From Clostridia bacterium (GTDB lineage: Bacteria > Bacillota > Clostridia > Oscillospirales > CAG-382), in assembly GCA_900754535.1 (NCBI GenBank), contig CAAEDF010000209.1:1-17999 (forward strand): a stretch of 17,999 nt of DNA, read 5' to 3'. The notes beneath the pieces were generated by a model, which had not been told where the DNA came from, made no database searches, and worked only from the letters and a program-made list of their open reading frames with translations. Shown here piece after piece: positions 13,044 through 17,999 of the stretch. A program made the position numbers and the translations under genes. Within the stretch, counting starts at the first letter, position 1. The number at the start of each line of letters is the position of its first letter.

Positions 13044-14174
13044 ATGGCTGGCGTACTTTTAAAGCATATTTACAAGAAATATCCGGGCGGCGTTACGGCT
13101 GTTTCCGACTTCTGCCTTGAGATAAAGGATAAGGAGTTTGTTATACTTGTCGGCCCTTCCGGTTGCGGAAAATCGACGACTTTGAGAATGATCGCCGGTC
13201 TTGAAGAGATAACCGACGGCGAGCTTTTCATAGACAACAAGCGTATGAACGACGTCGCGCCGAAAGACAGAGATATCGCGATGGTGTTCCAGAACTACGC
13301 TCTTTATCCGCACATGACCGTGTTTGACAACATGGCATTCGGTCTTAAGCTGCGCAAGGTAAGAAAAGAAGAGATCAAGAGACGTGTCGAAGAGGCTGCC
13401 AAAATACTTGATATAGAGCATCTGCTTGACAGAAGGCCGAAGGCGCTTTCCGGCGGTCAGAAACAGCGTGTCGCGCTCGGCCGTGCCATCGTGCGTGAGC
13501 CGCGCGTCTTCCTCCTTGACGAGCCGCTTTCCAACCTTGACGCCAAACTGCGCGCAAGCATGAGAAGCGAGCTCACAAAGCTCCACCAGAGACTTAAGAC
13601 CACGTTTATTTACGTTACTCACGACCAGGTCGAGGCTATGACCATGGCTACAAGGATAGTGGTCATGAAAGACGGTCTCATTCAGCAGGTGGATTCTCCT
13701 CAGAATCTTTACGACTATCCCTGCAATATGTTTGTTGCCGGCTTTATCGGCACTCCTCAGATAAACTTCATTACCGGCAAACTTGTCAAGAAGGGCGAGG
13801 ATGTTTTCTTCGAGTTCGGCAATTCCTCCATCAAGGTCCCTGCCGAAAAGGTGGAAAAGGAAGAGTTCAAGCCCTACATAGGCAAGGAAGTTGTTGCCGC
13901 AGTTCGTCCCGAGCTGCTGCATGACGAGCCGCTTTATCTTTCCAAGTTCACGGATTCCACTATCGAAGCATACGTCGAATTCACCGAGCTTATGGGCGCA
14001 GAGATCTATCTGTATCTCAAGGCCGGCGAGGACAAGGAAGGCGAGGATATCAACCTTATTTCCCGTGTTTCTTCCCGTTCCACTGCAAAAGCGGGCGATA
14101 CCATCAAGATAGCTATCGATTCCAGCCGTATGCATTTCTTTGACAAGGAAACCGAGCAGATCATAGTTCACTAA
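13044..14174 (+). CDS. MsmX/UgpC-type sugar ABC transporter ATP-binding protein
   Basis: This is a 376-residue ATPase of the carbohydrate uptake-1 (CUT1) type. The nucleotide-binding domain shows Walker A GPSGCGKST (37-45), Q-loop VFQNYALYPHMTV (81-93), signature LSGGQKQRVALGRA (135-148), Walker B VFLLDEPLSNLDAKLR (155-170) and His193. From about 240 a C-terminal regulatory OB/TOBE region follows, as in MalK, UgpC and MsmX. No permease or sugar-binding protein lies nearby, which fits MsmX proteins that serve several oligosaccharide transporters from a separate locus. The ATG at 13044 follows AGGAGG by 5 bases; an upstream in-frame start near 12993 is not supported. Codon choice is strongly biased (no TTA, CTA or TCA over nearly the whole gene), suggesting high expression. 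A terminator follows at 14200. Confidence 0.92.
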   Translation: MAGVLLKHIYKKYPGGVTAVSDFCLEIKDKEFVILVGPSGCGKSTTLRMIAGLEEITDGELFIDNKRMNDVAPKDRDIAMVFQNYALYPHMTVFDNMAFGLKLRKVRKEEIKRRVEEAAKILDIEHLLDRRPKALSGGQKQRVALGRAIVREPRVFLLDEPLSNLDAKLRASMRSELTKLHQRLKTTFIYVTHDQVEAMTMATRIVVMKDGLIQQVDSPQNLYDYPCNMFVAGFIGTPQINFITGKLVKKGEDVFFEFGNSSIKVPAEKVEKEEFKPYIGKEVVAAVRPELLHDEPLYLSKFTDSTIEAYVEFTELMGAEIYLYLKAGEDKEGEDINLISRVSSRSTAKAGDTIKIAIDSSRMHFFDKETEQIIVH

Positions 14175-14199
14175 ACAAAAAAGTAATAAGTATAAGAAT

Positions 14200-14233
14200 A
14201 AAGCGCAGACGTATCAAAAACGTCTGCGCTTTT
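14200..14233 (+). terminator. intrinsic terminator of the MsmX gene
   Basis: AAAGCGCAGACGT (14200-14212) pairs perfectly with ACGTCTGCGCTTT (14220-14232) across a 7-base A-rich loop, ending in a short T-run. It begins 25 bases after the stop. The A-rich left arm means it could also act on minus-strand transcripts reading out of 14286. Confidence 0.88.
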
Positions 14234-14285
14234 ATGTCAGTGCGTATAAGTTCTCTTCCCTGCCCTGAAGCTGCCGACCGACAGG

Positions 14286-14903
14286 TCAATCCCTTGCAAG
14301 CACAAAGGTTTTAAGCAACTGAGCCGTTTTTTCAACTCCGAGGACGGAAGAATTGATCGTTATGTCATAATTCTGAGAACTGCCCCAATCCTTGCTGGTA
14401 TAAAAATTATAGTAGGAGGAGCGCTTTTTATCCGTCTTTTTTATAAGCGTGCGGGCGTTCGATTCGCTTAACTGATGCCGTTCCATGACGATCCCGAGAC
14501 GGTATTCAAGCGGTGCATGGATAAATATCCTCGTAAGCCCTTCAAAGGAGGACAGCAGATCGTCGGCGCATCTGCCGACTATTACGCAGTCCTTCTCCAT
14601 GGCAAGCTTTCTTATGGCGTCCGACTGGACGGTGAACAGCTTGTCGCTCATCATCACATCGTTTACACCCAGAGGAGAGATATGACCGCTGTAGCTTGAC
14701 ATGGCCAGCGAATACAGAAAGCTGCTTGCCGCGCGCTCGTCCGCCCGTTCAAAAGCATCCTTGCTGATACCCGATTTTTCTGCGGCCTCCACAAGCTTTT
14801 CCTTGTCAAAATACTCGACACCGAGGATCTCGGAAAGCCTTTTTGCGATGGCAGAGCCGTTGCTCCCAAACTGTCTGGCAACCGTTATGATATGCCTTCC
14901 CAT
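14286..14903 (-). CDS. cytidylate kinase-like family protein
   Basis: The 205-residue protein matches the cytidylate-kinase-like family (PF13189 type) common in Clostridia. It opens with HIITVARQFGSNGSAIAKRLSEILG, where GSNGSAIAK (13-21) occupies the place of the P-loop. FDKEKLVEAAEKSGIS (32-47), CVIVGRCAD (106-114), IFIHAPLEYR (125-134) and the NYDITINSS strand near 180 are also typical. True cytidylate kinases phosphorylate CMP; for this family the substrate is unproven, and the P-loop is looser than the canonical GxxGxGK. GGAGG lies 9 bases before the ATG. It has its own promoter (15019-15046) and a leader of about 108 bases. It stands alone between the MsmX gene and the ABC exporter. Confidence 0.85.
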   Translation of the reverse strand: MGRHIITVARQFGSNGSAIAKRLSEILGVEYFDKEKLVEAAEKSGISKDAFERADERAASSFLYSLAMSSYSGHISPLGVNDVMMSDKLFTVQSDAIRKLAMEKDCVIVGRCADDLLSSFEGLTRIFIHAPLEYRLGIVMERHQLSESNARTLIKKTDKKRSSYYNFYTSKDWGSSQNYDITINSSVLGVEKTAQLLKTFVLARD

Positions 14904-15018
14904 GCTGTTTACCTCCTTTAAGATGATTAAAATTAAGACGCGTACACATTTTGCGTTTCTTTATTTCCCGCACATTTTGGGCGGTTTGCTTAAAAAGTCG
15001 GTTTGCCGTTACATATAT

Positions 15019-15046
15019 ATTATATCATATATTCAAAAAAAATCAA
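15019..15046 (-). promoter_or_regulatory. promoter of the cytidylate-kinase-like gene
   Basis: On the minus strand, TTGATT (15041-15046) and a perfect TATAAT (15019-15024) are separated by 16 bases, part of it a T-run that may bend DNA. The predicted leader of about 108 bases contains two short direct repeats of CAAAATGTG (within 14948-14980) before the ribosome site. Confidence 0.65.
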
Positions 15047-15115
15047 GCGCATACCCGTTTTTTATTGTTTGCAAGCTCTTGTTTGGGGTTTAGGATACAA
15101 CAGCATGCGCAGATA

Positions 15116-15144
15116 TTGACTTTCTCTTTCAAAAATAATATAAT
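15116..15144 (+). promoter_or_regulatory. promoter of the ABC exporter pair
   Basis: TTGACT (15116-15121) and a perfect TATAAT (15139-15144) are separated by exactly 17 bases. Transcription would start near 15151, about 29 bases before the ATG at 15180, leaving only the ribosome site (GGAGG) in the leader. Confidence 0.82.
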
Positions 15145-15179
15145 GAACTGAAATTTACTTAAAACGGAGGCTGGCTGTC

Positions 15180-15884
15180 ATGCTTTCCATATCAAATTTT
15201 TATAAATCGTATACCCAGGGAAAACCTGTAGTAAAGGGCCTCTCTCTTACGGTGGAGGACGGCGACATATTCGGCTTTATCGGCCACAACGGAGCCGGAA
15301 AGACGACCACAATAAAGGCGATAGCCGGGATCTTGCCGTTTGATTCGGGTGAAATTGTTCTCAACGGCGTTTCGATCAAAGCCGATCCGATCTCCTTCAA
15401 AAAGCAGATGGCATATCTGCCTGATAATCCCGACCTTTACGAAAACATGAGCGGTATAAAATATATAAACTTTATTGCCGACCTGTTTGGCGTTGAAGCG
15501 GGCAAAAGACGTGAAAACATTGAAAAATTTGCCTCTGCTTTTGAGCTGTACGGCGAACTGGGCAACCCGATATCCTCATATTCCCACGGCATGAAGCAGA
15601 AGCTGGCGCTTATTGCCGCGTTTGTCCATGAGCCCCGTTTTATGATAATGGACGAACCGTTTGTCGGTCTTGACCCCAAAGCCTCCCACACCGTCAAGGC
15701 CTTTATGCGCGAACTTTGCGAGAAGGGCGGTTCGATATTCTTTTCCACCCATGTTCTTGAGGTGGCCGAAAAGCTTTGCAACAAGATAGGGATCATAAAG
15801 GACGGCAGCCTTATACGCTACGGCGATATTGAAGAAGTCCGCGGCGACAGCTCGCTTGAAGACATCTTCCTTGAGCTTGTCTGA
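15180..15884 (+). CDS. ABC transporter ATP-binding protein (ABC-2/exporter type)
   Basis: A single ABC domain of 234 residues powers the membrane protein encoded just downstream. Visible are Walker A GHNGAGKTT (35-43), Q-loop region MAYLPDNPDLYENMS (77-91, with Pro-Asp in place of the usual Gln), the signature YSHGMKQKLAL (134-144), Walker B FMIMDEPFVGLDP (154-166) and the switch His191 (STHVLE). The short Ser-His-Gly-Met-Lys-Gln signature is usual for ATPases paired with ABC-2-type exporters such as EcsA and YthP. The transported substrate is unknown. GGAGG sits 9 bases before the ATG. The permease gene begins 31 bp after the stop, so the two form one operon from the promoter at 15116. Confidence 0.92.
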   Translation: MLSISNFYKSYTQGKPVVKGLSLTVEDGDIFGFIGHNGAGKTTTIKAIAGILPFDSGEIVLNGVSIKADPISFKKQMAYLPDNPDLYENMSGIKYINFIADLFGVEAGKRRENIEKFASAFELYGELGNPISSYSHGMKQKLALIAAFVHEPRFMIMDEPFVGLDPKASHTVKAFMRELCEKGGSIFFSTHVLEVAEKLCNKIGIIKDGSLIRYGDIEEVRGDSSLEDIFLELV

Positions 15885-15915
15885 CGTGCGGCGGTACGGT
15901 TAACGGAGGAATAAA

Positions 15916-17520
15916 ATGAAAAACTTTATAATCCTTCTTAAAGCAAATTTTTCTGCCAATCCGTTTATAAGCACGTCGGCAGCCGGCGATAAAAAGCCGC
16001 GCAGCAAGGTGGCCGCATCGTTGCTGCTGGCACTGGTCGCCGCATTCATGGTATTTTTTTCGGCAAGCATATCGTATACGTTTATGGCGGCGCTTCATCC
16101 GTTCGGGCTCGGCGCATACGTTCCGGCAATGCTTTATTTTGCCGGATGCATACTGACGCTGCTCACATCGGTCGGTCATTCGCGCACAATGCTCTTCGGC
16201 GCAAAGGATACGGAGATGCTTCTTTCGCTGCCCGTAACGTATTCCTCGGTGCTTTTATCCAAGCTGACCGTAATGTATATATACGAGCTGATGTTCTTTT
16301 CGCTTATATATCTTCCTTCATACGTTGTTTATATGTATCTCACCTCGTTTACGCTGTCGGGGATAATAACCATGCTTATAACGCTGCTGTTTGCCCCGAT
16401 GATACCGATAGCGGCAGGCATGCTCGTTGCGTTCATTGCAGGTATCTTTCTGAGGAAGGCGAAGAGGAAAAACCTGCTTCAGGTAGTATTCTTCGCCGTT
16501 TTCATGGTGGCATACTTCTATTTCGTTTACAGCTCGAACAGCATTTTTTCCTACATCGCCGAATCGGGGGTCGGTTTTGCCTCTTCGCTGGGCAACGCCT
16601 ATTACCCTGCTGCTCTGCTGTACGGCGCAATAGGAGGCAATATCCTGTCGCTTTTAGTGTTTGTCCTTTTCAACGCCCTTATCATGACCGTTGCGGTGCT
16701 CCTGCTGTCCAAATTCTTCATGCGTATGGTCGCGTTTCTCAGGCAGACAGACAAAACCCGAAAGTTCAAGGGCACGGGTATCCGGACGGCTTCGTGCTTC
16801 AAGGCACTTCTCAAAAAGGAGTTGTCACGGTTCACTTCGTCGGCGACCTATATGACAAACTGCGGCTTCGGCGCCGTAATGCTTCTGCTTATGGGCGTCG
16901 GTTCGTTTTTCCTCAGCGACGAGCTTATAGCCCGGTTTGGGCTAAACGCCGAGGAAGCGGAAAGCATTATCCCGATGATAATAACATGCGCAATGATGTT
17001 TTTCGCCTGCCTGTCTCCGACCACTTACCCGTCGATATCGCTTGAAGGCAGCTCGTTCTGGATATTAAAAAGCGCGCCGGTGCGTGAAAAAACCATACTC
17101 GGCGCCAAGGTAGCCCTCAATCTGGTCATTTATCTGCCGGCCGTGATCGTCAGCGGGATACTGCTGTCGATCCGCTTCGGGCTGGGGATTGCCGAATCGG
17201 CTTTTACACTGCTTATTCCCGCCGCCGCCGTATGTCTGACGACGATTCTGGGGCTTTTGATAAACCTTAAGCTGCCGCGGTTCGATCAGAACGACGTCAA
17301 GGCGATCAAGCAAAGCTTTACCGCGTTTCTGGCGACGATGAGCAATATGATAATTGTCGTTCTGCTTTCTTTTTTAATATTTATTTTTCCCTCTCTCTTC
17401 TCCGGGCTTCTAATCCCGGCGCTTTTCACGGTGTTTGCAATTATACTCATATTTGACGCGGGCTTATACGTCCTGCTGTGCACGGCGGGCGTAAGAATGC
17501 TTTCGAAGATAAGCGCATAG
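15916..17520 (+). CDS. ABC exporter permease subunit (YthQ-like, ABC-2 family)
   Basis: This is a 534-residue polytopic membrane protein. Hydrophobic stretches near 33-57, 66-88, 115-142, 146-178, 188-206, 236-268, 315-334, 350-368, 398-419, 427-449, 472-492 and 496-523 suggest about 12 helices, which fits the large 'putative ABC exporter' permeases paired with a single ATPase. Two family-typical segments are GAKDTEMLLSLPV (95-107), just after the second helix, and ISLEGSSFWILKSAPV (374-389) in the second half. These look like internally repeated positions (LLSLPV and ILKSAPV), suggesting a duplicated two-half design. A basic cytoplasmic loop spans about 269-305. GGAGG lies 6 bases before the ATG. 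No signal peptide is needed. The substrate is not deducible; peptide or lipid export and bacteriocin self-protection are typical of relatives. Confidence 0.85.
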   Translation: MKNFIILLKANFSANPFISTSAAGDKKPRSKVAASLLLALVAAFMVFFSASISYTFMAALHPFGLGAYVPAMLYFAGCILTLLTSVGHSRTMLFGAKDTEMLLSLPVTYSSVLLSKLTVMYIYELMFFSLIYLPSYVVYMYLTSFTLSGIITMLITLLFAPMIPIAAGMLVAFIAGIFLRKAKRKNLLQVVFFAVFMVAYFYFVYSSNSIFSYIAESGVGFASSLGNAYYPAALLYGAIGGNILSLLVFVLFNALIMTVAVLLLSKFFMRMVAFLRQTDKTRKFKGTGIRTASCFKALLKKELSRFTSSATYMTNCGFGAVMLLLMGVGSFFLSDELIARFGLNAEEAESIIPMIITCAMMFFACLSPTTYPSISLEGSSFWILKSAPVREKTILGAKVALNLVIYLPAVIVSGILLSIRFGLGIAESAFTLLIPAAAVCLTTILGLLINLKLPRFDQNDVKAIKQSFTAFLATMSNMIIVVLLSFLIFIFPSLFSGLLIPALFTVFAIILIFDAGLYVLLCTAGVRMLSKISA

Positions 17521-17761
17521 ACACAGAGGCCGAGAATAAAACCGCTTTGTCCTGCCCTGCGCGCGACCGCGGGCAGGGCGGGCGGAGCGCGGGCAGCATG
17601 TCGGGTCGAAAAAGCGTTTGCCGCTGAAGCTGATTTCTGCAAGGCGCGCAATGTTCATTTGCTTCCGTAAGGATACGAAGCATAGTTTCCGATACCGGGT
17701 CTGATGCGGCACCTACATATCTGTTTTACGGAGAAAAAAATAAAAAAAGCGGATTTTGCTA
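17521..17761. other. non-coding spacer with several hairpins
   Basis: I see no credible gene in this stretch between the permease and tRNA-Val. It holds a very GC-rich hairpin, CCTGCCC (17551-17557) with GGGCAGG (17571-17577) plus an inner GCG/CGC. It also holds a smaller hairpin, TGCTTC/GAAGCA with GTA/TAC and an AGGA loop (17660-17682), and AAAAAAGC (17743-17750) with GCTTTTTT (17764-17771), which might be a weak terminator overlapping the tRNA promoter. GC content drops sharply from left to right. A structured small RNA is possible, but no promoter for one is evident. Confidence 0.45.
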
Positions 17762-17790
17762 TTGCTTTTTTCTGCCATATGTAGTATAAT
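17762..17790 (+). promoter_or_regulatory. promoter of tRNA-Val
   Basis: TTGCTT (17762-17767) and a perfect TATAAT (17785-17790), with a TAG just before it, are separated by 17 bases. The start point near 17797 lies only about 5 bases before the mature tRNA 5' end, as is common for single tRNA genes. Confidence 0.75.
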
Positions 17791-17801
17791 AACAAAGGTA
17801 T

Positions 17802-17878
17802 GTGGGTGTAGCTCAGTTGGTTAGAGCACTTGCTTGACATGCAAGGGGTCGTTGGTTCAAGTCCATTCATCCACACCA
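17802..17878 (+). tRNA. tRNA-Val (anticodon GAC)
   Basis: A 77-base cloverleaf with encoded CCA. The acceptor GTGGGTG (17802-17808) pairs with CATCCAC (17868-17874) with one G-T wobble. The D arm GCTC...GAGC is complete. The anticodon stem CTTGC/GCAAG (17829-17833, 17841-17845) encloses TTGACAT, anticodon GAC, reading GUC valine codons. The variable loop is GGGTC and the T loop TTCAAGT. The T stem GTTGG/CCATT is imperfect: a G-T at 49:65 and a T-T mismatch at 50:64. The remaining consensus positions (T8, A14, G18-G19, TTC) are present, so it is probably functional. Confidence 0.95.
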
Positions 17879-17925
17879 AAAGAAACGACAATTTTCGGCA
17901 GAAGATTGTCGTTTCTTTTTGTTCT
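17878..17925 (+). terminator. intrinsic terminator after tRNA-Val
   Basis: AAAAGAAACGACAAT (17878-17892) pairs perfectly over 15 bp with ATTGTCGTTTCTTTT (17905-17919) across a 12-base loop and runs into a T-rich tail. The left arm starts on the last A of the tRNA CCA end. An extra copy of the right-arm core, ATTGTCGTTTC, occurs at 17964-17974. Confidence 0.9.
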
Positions 17926-17999
17926 TTTCACTTTTCTCTTTTCGTTCTTCTCTCTTCTCTCAAATTGTCGTTTCCGGAGAAAAGATAAGAGAGAAAAGA
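17916..17999. repeat. polypyrimidine then polypurine stretch
   Basis: From about 17916 to 17961 the plus strand is almost all T and C, with repeated TTCTCT and CTTTTC. After a copy of the terminator arm (ATTGTCGTTTC, 17964-17974) it becomes almost all A and G up to the window end (AGAAAAGA and AAGAGAG motifs). The two parts are roughly complementary, so an imperfect long hairpin or an unusual DNA structure is possible. The feature continues past the window edge. Confidence 0.5.

Noticed and set aside
13059..14171. 370-codon open frame antisense and in register to the MsmX gene
   Set aside because: It arises because the MsmX gene uses no TTA, CTA or TCA codons there. It has no ribosome site or recognisable domain, while the sense frame is a canonical ABC ATPase.
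17655..17891. Minus-strand 78-codon frame across tRNA-Val, containing NGLEPTTPCMSSKCSNQLSYT
   Set aside because: This is the well-known false protein produced by reading a tRNA gene antisense; the tRNA, its promoter and its terminator explain the DNA.

Overview
The window looks like chromosomal DNA from an anaerobic Firmicute of the class Clostridia, probably an uncultured gut-type lineage. The reasons are the gene content (DUF378, DUF4830, a cytidylate-kinase-like protein, an MsmX/UgpC ATPase, a YthQ-like ABC exporter), strong AGGAGG-type ribosome sites, frequent TTG/GTG starts, classical TTGACA/TATAAT promoters and moderate GC with AT-rich intergenic regions. DapF and a MurE ligase carrying a DNPR motif point to meso-diaminopimelate peptidoglycan. 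No phage, IS element, CRISPR array or rRNA is visible. Most of the window is housekeeping or core-accessory sequence.

Region by region. (1) 1-4000, all on the minus strand, is one tight operon read leftward: yfbR-like 5'-deoxynucleotidase, a xylose-isomerase-like TIM barrel, a UxuB-type SDR, leuA, and the 5' end of a citramalate-synthase-like gene cut by the window edge. Gaps are 17-29 bp. (2) 4000-4331 is a divergent intergenic region. A consensus promoter for dapF is followed directly by an array of five or six 14-15 bp dyad repeats. (3) 4332-6784, plus strand: dapF then a MurE-family ligase. The murE 3' end overlaps the convergent trmB. (4) 7402-9251: a small DUF378 membrane protein on the plus strand converges on a two-domain minus-strand protein, a TIM-barrel isomerase fused to a GNAT acetyltransferase. 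The 3' ends overlap, and the plus-strand terminator lies inside the other gene's coding sequence. (5) 9252-12879: back-to-back promoters, then on the plus strand an ABC-F ATPase, a DUF4830 protein, a 45-residue single-span membrane protein and an RsuA-family pseudouridine synthase. (6) 13044-14233: an orphan MsmX-type sugar-transport ATPase with its own terminator. (7) 14286-14903, minus: a cytidylate-kinase-like protein with its own promoter. (8) 15116-17520, plus: promoter, ABC ATPase and ABC permease. (9) 17521-17999: non-coding DNA with hairpins, then tRNA-Val(GAC) with a consensus promoter, encoded CCA and a strong terminator, followed by a polypyrimidine/polypurine stretch.

The coherent functional units are branched-chain amino-acid or 2-oxoacid synthesis (leuA plus the cimA-like gene) linked to two sugar-acid-type enzymes, mDAP production and its use in peptidoglycan (dapF-murE), RNA modification or translation (trmB, ABC-F, rsuA-type enzyme, tRNA-Val), and transport (MsmX, two-gene ABC exporter). 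I see no clear defence or mobile system. The least explained items are the repeat array ahead of dapF, the TIM-barrel-GNAT fusion with its embedded antisense terminator, and the divergent MurE motifs.
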